This document shows positions 8,401 through 15,612 of a stretch of 21,127 nt of DNA, in pieces. The stretch's first letter is position 1; the number at the start of each line of letters is the position of its first letter. The DNA is from JBBDYH01 sp040901795 (GTDB taxonomy: Bacteria > Planctomycetota > Planctomycetia > Pirellulales > JALHPA01), in the NCBI GenBank assembly GCA_040901795.1, contig JBBDYH010000103.1:1-21127 (forward strand), in the 5' to 3' direction. Under the pieces are notes generated by a model that saw only the letters and a program-made list of their open reading frames with translations, was not told where the DNA came from and ran no database searches. The position numbers and the translations under genes are program-made.

Positions 8401-9151
8401 TGACGGTGACGACCATCGTGTCGGAATGGCTGCCGCCGTCGTCATCGGTCACCGTGTAAGTCACGGTGTACGTGCCATCGTCTTTGGGCGTGAACGCGAA
8501 ACTGGCAGCCGAACCAACCTTAATCGCCTGGCCATTGCTGGCCAGCACGCTCCATGCCTGCGTGTGGGTGTCGGCCCAACCCGGATCGGTGAACGAACCG
8601 GCAAGCGAAACGGATTGCCCTTCATCGACTATCTGATCGGCGCCCGCGTTCGCCGTGGGCGCGACGTTGTTGACCGTGACGAACCTCTCTTTGCCGAAAT
8701 GGCTGCCGCTGCCGCCGTCTCCATCCGTAACCCTCACGTTGACTAAATATGTCCCGTTGTCGAGGTAGACGTGCTCTGCACTGCCGGTTGTATTCGAGAC
8801 CTCGAACACCCCGTCATTATTAAAGTCGAAGTCGTAGGTGAGCGGATCGTTGGCGCCACCCGGATCAGACGCCGACACCGTCACGGTGACTGGGCTCGAT
8901 TCATTGACGGGTCCGTTGTTGGAGACGGCGTCGACCGTTGGCGCGACGTTGTTGACGGTGACGACCACCGTGTCGGAATGGCTGCCGCCGTCGTCATCGG
9001 TCACGGTGTAAGTCACGGTGTAGGCGCCATTGTTATTCGGCGTGAAGCCGAACGTCGCACCTGAACCAGCGGGGATCAGCTGGCCATTGTCGGCCAGCAC
9101 GCTCCAGGCCTGCGTGTGGCTGTCGGCCGAGTCCGGATCGGTAAACCGCAC
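5489..9151 (-). CDS. Giant secreted mosaic protein, C-terminal part (PKD, RTX-like)
   Basis: This is the third and largest piece of one gene that starts at 11904. Its 1220 residues begin inside a PKD-like domain and carry about seven consecutive PKD/Ig-like units (marked by NVAPT and YTVTDDDGGSHSDT) to about residue 620. An RTX-like segment follows at about 690-755 (YGGDGDDVLQ, LNGGEGDD, LVGGTGSN), which in known proteins binds calcium. Then come a cadherin/Ig-like unit, another PKD domain (WSWGDGST) and a conserved module starting VTGGGWI near 972, with GKANFGFNSQYKKG and IKIWDRATDTVVYDNQ. The C terminus (LEFALTPR) has no recognisable anchor. It is expected to be extracellular or on the cell surface, with adhesive or structural use being inference. 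The apparent GTG start is not real; an extra C at 9146-9147 separates it from the preceding piece. Confidence 0.85.
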   Translation of the reverse strand: MRFTDPDSADSHTQAWSVLADNGQLIPAGSGATFGFTPNNNGAYTVTYTVTDDDGGSHSDTVVVTVNNVAPTVDAVSNNGPVNESSPVTVTVSASDPGGANDPLTYDFDFNNDGVFEVSNTTGSAEHVYLDNGTYLVNVRVTDGDGGSGSHFGKERFVTVNNVAPTANAGADQIVDEGQSVSLAGSFTDPGWADTHTQAWSVLASNGQAIKVGSAASFAFTPKDDGTYTVTYTVTDDDGGSHSDTMVVTVNNVAPTVDAVSNNGPINESSPVTVTVSASDPGGANDPLTYEFDFDDDGTFEVGPQEDNFARYVFVDNGTYRVNVRVRDGDGGSHTGSEKVTVNNVAPMIHAIAQNGPVNEGSPVTITVSASDPAGASDPLTYDFDFDNDGVFELSNSTGSAQHVYTDNGTYSVNTRVTDGDGGSHLSKERFVTVNNVAPTAKAGADQTVNEGDTVTLAGNFTDPGTIDTHTQSWSVSASNGQTIANGSGASFSFVPNNNGSYNVTYTVTDDDGGSHSDTAVFTVSNVAPMSSVSGPSSGVRNQPLAFTLGAADLSPIDQTAGFVYAIDWESDGVIDETVAQADGHAVEHAFEAKGSYVVSVTATDVDGGTSIAATHTVTISAAAIDKGNLNAGGNKVKASRGSIILEFLDTAGAVVERLTFDDSAVTGSLIIYGSSGDDELLVDSEITLPVVLYGGDGDDVLQAGGGQNLLNGGEGDDTMIDTGGTNTLVGGTGSNSFVPGGGTNTFDAEAGASTADADAPQIIVSPQATGNEGTPIPLFIWAGLSDTDGSESLSVQVAGLPDAASLSAGQKNVDGSWTIITAGTAIDLSGVTVILPDDGRFALTVAAIAKEANGTTSTASGTIVAMVQNVAPTAGSITAPVDPLAGSTIIDVSAPFTDLGTADTHTAVWSWGDGSTSAGTVTETGGSGNVSGSHTYTAAGVYTLALTVTDDDGASHESTFQYVVVYDPSAGFVTGGGWITSPAGAYPDEPTLTGKANFGFNSQYKKGAAIPTGQTEFQFKVADLNFRSSSYEWLVVSGARAQYKGTGTINGAGNYGFMLTAIDGQINGGGGVDKFRIKIWDRATDTVVYDNQVGADDDAAPTTALGGGQIVIHRDSNSAAATKIEMKSVKAASSDLVVLDNGLTKLFGSLGQQRPNRRFKVYDLPAATPPAKSSAVVTRDGSDTQDWFFATLADDHRDALTSLRTDTAADELEFALTPR

Positions 9152-9152
9152 C
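8293..9152 (-). repeat. Tandem 552-bp PKD-pair repeat
   Basis: Stretches such as 8293-8470 and 8845-9022, and 8541-8600 and 9093-9152, are nearly the same sequence 552 bp apart (184 codons). Each unit encodes one PKD domain of the 'VDAVSNNGP' type plus one of the 'ANAGADQ' type. The similarity at DNA level indicates recent duplication. Confidence 0.75.
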
Positions 9153-10117
9153 GGAAAGCAAAACGGCTTTCCCTTCGCCGACGGTCTGATCGGCGCCGGC
9201 GTTGGCTGTGGGTGCGGAGTTTTCGCTCAGGGATTGCGCGAAAGTAAACCGTTGCGCAAAGACACCCCACCCGCTGCCGTCCTGACCCGAACTTTGCCAA
9301 GTAACGACGAAGTCGCCGGAATCGCTCATGCCCACAAAAGTGGCGCCCGTCCATCCCTCGATCATTTGATGATTGTTTGTAGTTGTGTTCACCTGGAACT
9401 CGCCGCTCATATCGCTGCCGTCGGGGGCATAGCGCCGGCCGTACACGCCCCAACCGCTGCCGTCTTGTAGAAAGCTGGTCCACGTGACCACGAAGTTGCC
9501 GGCATCGTCCATTGCCACTGAAGCGTAGAGTTGATTCTCAGTCGTGGTCGCGTTCACTGGGAACTCGCCGCCCAGCGCGCTGCCGTCGGCGGCATAGCGC
9601 TGGCCATACCCACCGTAACCGCCGCCGTCTTGTAGAAAGCTCGTCCAGGTGACCACGAAGTTGCCAGCGTCGTCCATTGCCACTGAGGCGTAGTTCTGAT
9701 CCTCGTGCGTGGTCATATTCACCTGGAATTCGCCGCCCAGCGCGCTACCGTTGGCGGCATAGCGCTGGCCGTATACGTCGTAACCGCTGCCGTCTCGACC
9801 CAAGCTCGACCAGGTGACCACGAAGTTGCCGGCGTCGTCCATCGCCACAGAGGGGTAGACTTGGTGGGACGCCGTGGTCGTATTCACCTGGAACTCACCA
9901 CCCAGCGTGCTGCCATCGGCGGCATAGCGCTGGCCGTATACGCCATAACCGCTGCCGTCTTGATCCCAGCTCATCCAGGTGACGACGAAGTTGCCGGCCT
10001 CGTCCATTGCCGCTGAGGGAAACTCCTGATTCTGGGTCGTGGTCGTATTCACCTGGAACTCGCCGCCCAGTGTGCTGCCATCGGCGGCATAGCGCTGGCC
10101 GTACACGCCGTAACCGC
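9033..10117 (-). CDS. Giant secreted mosaic protein, middle part (55-residue repeats)
   Basis: This frame runs from the assembly gap to a stop at 9033, but its true coding part ends near 9150. It holds five 55-residue repeats with the pattern EFQVNTTT, PSVAMDDAGNFVVTW, QDGSGYGVYGQRYAADG. The last is divergent and leads into SAPTANAGADQTVGEGKAVLLSG, the start of a PKD domain. Beyond that the frame becomes nonsense (YRSGLGRQPHAG) while the frame of the 5489-9151 piece continues the same PKD domain, so the two are one gene split by a +1 insertion. The repeat resembles beta-rich secreted repeats found in many environmental bacteria; its ligand is unknown. Confidence 0.82.
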
Positions 10118-10494
10118 NNNNNNNNNNNNNNNNNNNNNNNNNNNNNNNNNNNNNNNNNNNNNNNNNNNNNNNNNNNNNNNNNNNNNNNNNNNNNNNNNNN
10201 NNNNNNNNNNNNNNNNNTGCCGTCTTGACCCAAGCTCGTCCAGGTGACGACGAAGTTGCCGGCCTCGTCCATTGCCACTGAGGGGAAGTCCTGACTCTCG
10301 GTCGTGGTCGTATTCACCCGGAACTCACCGCCCAGTGTGCTGCCATCGGCGGCATAGCGCTGGCCGTACACGCCGTAACTGCTGCCGTCTTGACCCAAGC
10401 TCGTCCAGGTGACGACGAAGTTGCCGGCCTCGTCCATAGCCACTGAGGGGAAGGACTGACTGTCGGTCGTGATCGTGTTCACCTGGAACTCAGC
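9230..10494 (-). repeat. 165-bp tandem coding repeats
   Basis: At least seven units of 165 bp (55 codons) encode the EFQVN...GQRYAADG repeat; for example the same sequence starts at 9916 and 10081. Two units lie on the gene's 5' side of the N gap and five on its 3' side. The number inside the gap is unknown. Confidence 0.85.
10118..10217. other. 100-N assembly gap
   Basis: Exactly 100 N's, a conventional placeholder for a gap of unknown size. It falls inside the 165-bp tandem repeats, which probably caused the assembly break. The frame change across it carries no meaning. Confidence 0.98.
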
Positions 10495-11904
10495 GCCAAC
10501 AAGGGCGGCGTTGTCGCCGAGATACCTGGCCACGGCAAAGTCCGATATGCCGTCCTGGTAGCTAAAGCCAACGGCCACGATCTTGCCATCGGCCTGCAAC
10601 GCTACGCTATGGGCCTCATTCCTAGACCCACCAAAATCAGTGGTGACTTTGCCGTCGCCGTCAAAGCTGTTGTCTAAAGCACCGCTGCTCGTATAACGGG
10701 CCAAGGCAAAATCAACACCATTGCTCCCCTGAAAGCTGTAACCGCCCACCACGATCTTGCCATTCGATTGCAGCGCGACGCTCGTGCCAGCCTCATAAGA
10801 CCCGGCAAAGTCGGTCGTCACCTTGCCGCCGATGCCGAAGGTAGTGTCATCGCTGCCGTCAGAGTTGTAGCGCGCCAAAGCGAAATCGTAACTCCTACTA
10901 CCCTGGAGGCTGTAGCCGGCCACCACGATCTTGCCGTCGCCCTGCAGCGCGACACTCGTTGCGTAGTTTTCAGAACTGTCAAAGTTGGTGGTGCGTTTGC
11001 CGTTACCGTCGGCACCGAAGTTGAGGTCGAGAGTTCCGCTACTGCTGTAGCGCGCCACGGCGAAATCATAGCCGGTGATGCTCCCTTGATCGTTACGATA
11101 ACCGGCGACTATGATATCACCGTCGATACCGCCGTCTAACTGGACCGCGATAGCGAACGCGCGGTCACTGGTACTGGCAAAATCAGTCGTGACCTTGCCG
11201 TCAACGCCGAAGGTGGTGTCACGGCGGCCATCCGTGTTGTAGCGCGCCAAGGCGAAATCTTCGCCGGTGGTGCCCTGGTGGCTATAACCGGCCACCAAAA
11301 TCTTGCCATTCGCCTGCACCGTCACGCTTGTAGCGAAGTCCTGAGCCCACCCAGTCCCTTGGCCGAAATCCGTGGTTAACCAGCCGTCACCGTCAAAACT
11401 TAAATCTGGGCTGCCGTCCGCGTTGTAGCGCGCCACAAAGAAATCCGATGCGGTACCGCTGGAACCCGCCACCAGGATCTTGCCGTCCGTCTGCAAGGCA
11501 ATGCTTGTTATCTCAACGAAATTGGGAAAGCTATCCCGATGGCGACCATTGTCACCAAAGCTGATGTCCCGGCTGCCGTCCGTGTTATAGCGAACCAGCC
11601 CAACCTCGTTGCCGCCACCAAGGGGGTCCGACGAGTTGCCAACCACGACGATCATGCCGTCGGACTGCTGGATGGCTACGCCGCGGCCAATATCGTGGCG
11701 GGAACCGTCAAGGCTGGGAAAGTCGGTGGGAACTCTGCCATCATCGTCGAATGTGGCATCTAAAGTGCCGGCGGCGAGTAACCGTCGGTCTTCAAGTGGC
11801 TCCACCTGCCAGATTCGGCGTGCACTGTGCCGACGGGGATTGTTTCGAGTCTTCCTTTTGCTTTTAGCGTCGCTCGCGAATGCGGCTTTGAACAATCTCA
11901 TCAT
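10218..11904 (-). CDS. Giant secreted mosaic protein, N-terminal part (delta-60 repeats)
   Basis: This is the 5' piece of the giant gene, open into the assembly gap. Residues 1-32 are strongly basic. Residues 34-45 (VEPLEDRRLLAA) are the planctomycete extracellular-protein motif, which serves in place of an ordinary signal peptide. Seven delta-60-type repeats follow to about residue 470, each with the pattern LDxxFGxDGKVTTDF, SVALQxDGKIVVAGYS, DFALARYNxDG; these probably form a beta-propeller. Then two 55-residue EFQVN repeats reach the gap. The start at 11904 is supported by TAAGG at 11915-11911, six bases before the ATG; 11901 is a second ATG. With the pieces at 9033 and 5489 this makes a single protein of more than 2100 residues. 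Confidence 0.85.
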
Positions 11905-12113
11905 CGAACACCTTATTTAAGTTTTTCGAGCAAGTTTCGGACAAAAATGGACTGTGCGCTCACTCCGTCCTGTGAATGCGAGTTAAGGAACTGATGCTCG
12001 GAGGGGGCGACGCTGCCGATAAGTCGTCGATTGCCGCCACACGCAATGCTGTCCGGTCATACTACGACGAGAATTGGCCCCGTTCTTGGCTTGATCTCGT
12101 ACCGCGATCGGCC

Positions 12114-12152
12114 GTCAGAGCTAAGTGCGAGATCGCGGCTGCGTTTGTCTCA
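12114..12152 (-). repeat. 39-bp repeat, copy A
   Basis: The plus-strand core starts GTCAGAGCTAAG and ends GTTTGTCTCA. It lies 21 bp beyond the stop of the protease gene. Similarity to copy B continues through the linker up to the stop codon, and to copy E for about 50 bp on the other side (CCCCGTTC, GGCTTGAT, ACCGC). Confidence 0.8.
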
Positions 12153-12172
12153 ACAATCTTTTATTTCTGCGT

Positions 12173-14572
12173 TTAGCTTGCACTCAACGCATTCAGCACA
12201 CGGGAGACTCGGCGCGCGCGGCGGGAAAGCGAGTCATCGTCTTGCGAGAACAGCAGGTCAACAGCGTCGAGCCTACTTACGGCACGGGCTCGCGTCGCCG
12301 AAATGTGGGTCGTGGCAACAGCGGCGGTCTCAGCCGCGGCCGCCGGTGGGTCGGCGATGCCCTGCGGGTTGGTATTGCCGGCGGCCAGCGCGAAGCTGGT
12401 GAAGGGCGATTGGCTCCCGGACGTGCGCGAGGCGGCGGCCGTGAATTGATATACACGGTCGCTCACGTTATCGACAATCCAGATGTCGCTCACGTTCGAG
12501 GGATCGATCGTAATACCCGTCGGACTGCCCCCGCCGGACGAGATCGTCCAGCTTCCGACGAGCGAACCTGTGAGCGTGTACTTGAGCACCTTGTCGGTGG
12601 AGCTGTTGTCAACTACCCACAGGTGCGTGCCGTCCGTGACGATGTCCTTGGCGTTGCGGTTGTTGCGATTTAATGGAAAACTGCTGGTGGCGTTGTGGAT
12701 GCCGGAGAGCCGGCTGGCCGCGCCAGGGTAGCGATAGACGCGGTCGCTTTTGGCCTCAACGATCCAGACGTCGGTGCCATCGGTTGCGATCCCCTCCACG
12801 ATGGCATTCGCGGCCAGGCTGCTGTGGGCGCTCCAGGAGCCTAAAAGCGCGCCGCGGTCGCTATAGACATAAACCCTCTTATTGGCATCGAGCACCCAGG
12901 TCTTGTCGCCGGCGACGGTGCTGGCGGCGCCGCGCGGGGCGCTGTTGCCGCTGTCGAGGCTGTACGACTCAATGAGCGCGCCGTTCGGGTCGTATTCGTA
13001 GGTCTGGTTCTGTGTGGCGTCGTTGACGACGTAGAACTTGGTGCCCTCGTTATCGTGAACTGTCGCCTGACCATCGGTGTCGGCCAGCAGTGCCGTTCCC
13101 GATACAAGGCTTAGGCGGACATAAAACGTTTCGTTCGCTTCGCCGACGAGATCACCAATGACGTCTACAACGACCGTTTCCGAGTTTGAACCGCCTGCAG
13201 CAAATACAATTTGGCCATTGGAGGCGACGTAATCGCTGCCGGCGAGAGCAGTCTCGTCGGCGGTCGACCAGTTGATAACGACCTCGCTTGCGCTGTCGCC
13301 AAAACGGGTGACGCTAAATGTAAGCGATGTTGTGCCAAAGTCGCCTTCGATCACGGTTGGATCACTGATCGAAATGCTCGTTGCTGCCAGCGTCCGCGCG
13401 GCGTTGAGCCGGCCGCCGGTGACTGTCAGGCCGGCAAATGCCGCCGACGGCTCGACCGTGGAAAGAATCCGGTCCTTCAATTCCTGGTAGTTCCAGTCGG
13501 GGTGAACCGATTTGAGTAAGGCCGCGACCCCGGCGACGTGCGCCGCGCCGCCCGACGTTCCGCCGCCCGGCGCGGTCGGGCTGGCCAAGTCCACGCTCGT
13601 GGCGCCCCAATTCCAGACTGCGTCCTTTCCATCGTTTGCATTAAACGACGTGACGGCGATAACATTGTCCAGGTCCAGCGCCGCAGGGTATTGCGGCGCG
13701 ACATCGATATTCGATGAATCATTGCCGGCCGGAGCGACGACCAGATGACCGGCAATCCGAGCACGTTCGACCGCGTTGTAAAGCTCCTGATTCAAGGTCG
13801 TGCTGCGGCCCCACACGGCGGAGATCGCTGCGTTCTCGGCAACCGCATAGTCGATCCCTACTGCTTGCTTCGCCGGGTCGACGGTGGCGACGTCGCCTTG
13901 ACGGACGCGAAGGGGCATGACGCTGATGAAATGATTCACGCCAACCTTCCCAATGCCGTTGTTCGGAATGCCGCCCATCCATTGAACCATTCCCGTGCCG
14001 TGGCCAGGCCCGCCTGTCGCTCGAGGATCGTTGTCGCCGTCAAGGAAGTCCCAGCCCACCAGGTCATCCACCTTGCCGTTGCCGTCATCATCCACGGCGT
14101 TTGCCCAACGGGCATCAAGCAGCAGGTCGCCGCCGTCGATGTAGCCCGTGCTGTTAAGATCGCTCGCGAAAGCCTGGTTTGCCGGGCTATTGAGATCTCG
14201 AAACGTAAGGATGGTGTCGCCGTCGGTATCGGTGAGACTTGCGCGTACCGATGCTGGAATCTCGTCTTGATTGAGCCAGATATTCAGATACACGTCGGCA
14301 TGTGTCACGTCGACGCCGTCGTCAACGAGTGCCAGCACGGTCTTCATGCTCCCCGTCGTGATGGCCCATGCTTCTGGAGCGTCGATATCGATATCATAAA
14401 GGCCGCCGGTCTGCCCGGTATTGTTCAGGCCCCATTGGATGGTGGCGTAATCCGGATCGTTAAATGCCGCCATAAGCAGGCGGTTTTCGAGGGTCTCGAA
14501 TGAGAACTTTCTGCGCGCGCCTGTTTGCCGCAACGATGACGATGTACGCCGTTTCGATGCTTTCAGCAACAT
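12173..14572 (-). CDS. Secreted subtilisin-like (S8) protease, Calx-beta, C-terminal propeller
   Basis: The product is 799 residues. A basic N terminus with FETLENRLLMAA (25-36) is the planctomycete export motif. The S8 domain covers about 40-395 with Asp84 (ALVDDGVD), His191 (GHGTGMV), oxyanion Asn284 (PAGND) and Ser340 (GTSGGAAHVAGVAALL), so the triad is complete, though its flanking residues differ from the usual D-T-G, H-G-T-H and G-T-S-M-A. A Calx-beta domain lies at 398-508 (SISDPTVIEGD, WSTADETALAGSDY, DNEG). Residues 511-740 form five propeller-like blades (FYVVND, TWVLDA, VWIVEA, LWVVDN, IWIVDN). The tail ends SRRARRVSRVLNALSAS. Blades and tail are shared with the esterase at 15613. 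The Shine-Dalgarno is weak (AAGG). It is probably secreted and acts on protein; no propeptide is evident. Confidence 0.88.
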   Translation of the reverse strand: MLLKASKRRTSSSLRQTGARRKFSFETLENRLLMAAFNDPDYATIQWGLNNTGQTGGLYDIDIDAPEAWAITTGSMKTVLALVDDGVDVTHADVYLNIWLNQDEIPASVRASLTDTDGDTILTFRDLNSPANQAFASDLNSTGYIDGGDLLLDARWANAVDDDGNGKVDDLVGWDFLDGDNDPRATGGPGHGTGMVQWMGGIPNNGIGKVGVNHFISVMPLRVRQGDVATVDPAKQAVGIDYAVAENAAISAVWGRSTTLNQELYNAVERARIAGHLVVAPAGNDSSNIDVAPQYPAALDLDNVIAVTSFNANDGKDAVWNWGATSVDLASPTAPGGGTSGGAAHVAGVAALLKSVHPDWNYQELKDRILSTVEPSAAFAGLTVTGGRLNAARTLAATSISISDPTVIEGDFGTTSLTFSVTRFGDSASEVVINWSTADETALAGSDYVASNGQIVFAAGGSNSETVVVDVIGDLVGEANETFYVRLSLVSGTALLADTDGQATVHDNEGTKFYVVNDATQNQTYEYDPNGALIESYSLDSGNSAPRGAASTVAGDKTWVLDANKRVYVYSDRGALLGSWSAHSSLAANAIVEGIATDGTDVWIVEAKSDRVYRYPGAASRLSGIHNATSSFPLNRNNRNAKDIVTDGTHLWVVDNSSTDKVLKYTLTGSLVGSWTISSGGGSPTGITIDPSNVSDIWIVDNVSDRVYQFTAAASRTSGSQSPFTSFALAAGNTNPQGIADPPAAAAETAAVATTHISATRARAVSRLDAVDLLFSQDDDSLSRRARRVSRVLNALSAS

Positions 14573-14676
14573 TGAGGTGCCCTTGGTTGGTGTTGAGAGC
14601 GGGTTGGCGGCCGAGAAAACGTCGGCCTGATTTCTGCGATGAGATTTGCCCCAAGTAACGTCTTAAAATCCGAGCG

Positions 14677-15465
14677 TTAGGTTGCAGCACGCACTTGTCG
14701 GCAGCGACGCCACCAACAACCGCTGCCGCAGACCAGACCCACTATCGACCAGGCGATGAGCGAAGAGGCTTCGGGCACGGGCGAAGCTTGCTGCTGCGCG
14801 ATCGTGAAGACCTCGATCGTGCCGAACATGCGGCCCTCATGGAAATAGCCATCGTCAGTCAAGATGTCGTCGGTATCAAAGCCGGGTCCGTAACTCCAGT
14901 GGCGAGTGTATCCGGACGTCAAATCGGAACTGACATACAAATCGTGCCCACCGCCGAACGTCGGTCCGTGAATTTCGTGACCAACTGTTTGGTAGGATCC
15001 GTAGTTGCCGGCCGATGCATCCTGTTTCTGATCGTATTTCACGTCGTTGTTAAGATTGAACAGAAACGCGGTTCGCCCGGCATTGGTTGGGTTAGTGTGA
15101 TAATGGCCGTGCGAGTCCCAACTGAGCGGATTGTAGCCGCCAATGATTTGCCGCTCGTGGTCCCGCGTTCCACGTTCAGAGCTATACGCGGAATTTGCCT
15201 TGACCTCCAGGACCACGAACGTTCGTCCCTGGTTGTCCACGCGGGTATGGAAATGAGTGCTGGTCAACCCATCACCGTCCGACGCGGTAAAAATGTTCGT
15301 GAGCGTCAGCTCTCCCTCGCCGAGCCAGGTTTCTAGCTGGTCCAAGTCGGAAGCTGTCAGGAGCGTGCTGCCGCCGACGATCGTGCCAGCCTCCGCTGAC
15401 GCCGGGAGACCAAGGATTCCTGCGACGAAGAATCCGAAAGCTGCTGCCCGCACCGTTAATAACAT
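14677..15465 (-). CDS. TLDc-domain PEP-CTERM protein
   Basis: The 262-residue product has a signal peptide (1-26, cleavage near ASAEA). The TLDc-like domain at about 36-220 shows HFHTRVDNQGRTFVVLEV, IIGGYNPLSWDS, FLFNLNND and the hallmark GPTFGGGHDLYVSSD near 167. The C terminus is a PEP-CTERM sorting signal: VPEASS at 229-234, a hydrophobic segment at about 236-250, then WWRRCR. The second Pro of the usual V-P-E-P motif is Ala. Such signals are cut by exosortases, placing the protein in the extracellular matrix or on the envelope. The start has an ideal GGAGG at 15477-15473, 7 bases upstream. It lies between two other secreted-protein genes in the same direction, about 100-150 bp from each, so co-transcription is possible but not shown. 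Confidence 0.87.
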   Translation of the reverse strand: MLLTVRAAAFGFFVAGILGLPASAEAGTIVGGSTLLTASDLDQLETWLGEGELTLTNIFTASDGDGLTSTHFHTRVDNQGRTFVVLEVKANSAYSSERGTRDHERQIIGGYNPLSWDSHGHYHTNPTNAGRTAFLFNLNNDVKYDQKQDASAGNYGSYQTVGHEIHGPTFGGGHDLYVSSDLTSGYTRHWSYGPGFDTDDILTDDGYFHEGRMFGTIEVFTIAQQQASPVPEASSLIAWSIVGLVCGSGCWWRRCRQVRAAT

Positions 15466-15553
15466 GATGACGCCTCCGCGTAATGGTGATTGCGCACTTG
15501 CAGGGTTATTCCGTTGCGCCCCAGAGAACGTGGTTTTTGCGGCACGCTTGGCC

Positions 15554-15592
15554 GTCAGAACTACGTGCGAGATTGCGGCCGCGTTTGTCTCA
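15554..15592 (-). repeat. 39-bp repeat, copy B
   Basis: The core aligns without gaps to copy A and lies 20 bp beyond the stop of the esterase gene. On the other side it shares TTTTTGCGGCACG with copy D. Confidence 0.8.
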
Positions 15593-15612
15593 AGAATCTT
15601 TTATTTCCGCGT

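Noticed and set aside
9033..9160. Programmed frameshift in the giant gene
   Set aside because: There is no slippery heptamer with a structure at the site, and comparison with the sister repeat shows a plain one-base insertion.
12125..12673. 182-codon plus-strand frame, and similar ones at 13745-14503 and 15682-16149
   Set aside because: These are shadows of the minus-strand protease and esterase genes; they look alike only because the genes share the module.
14609..14627. Hairpin GGCCGA/TCGGCC behind the TLDc gene as a terminator
   Set aside because: The stem is only six bases and no T tract follows on the minus strand.
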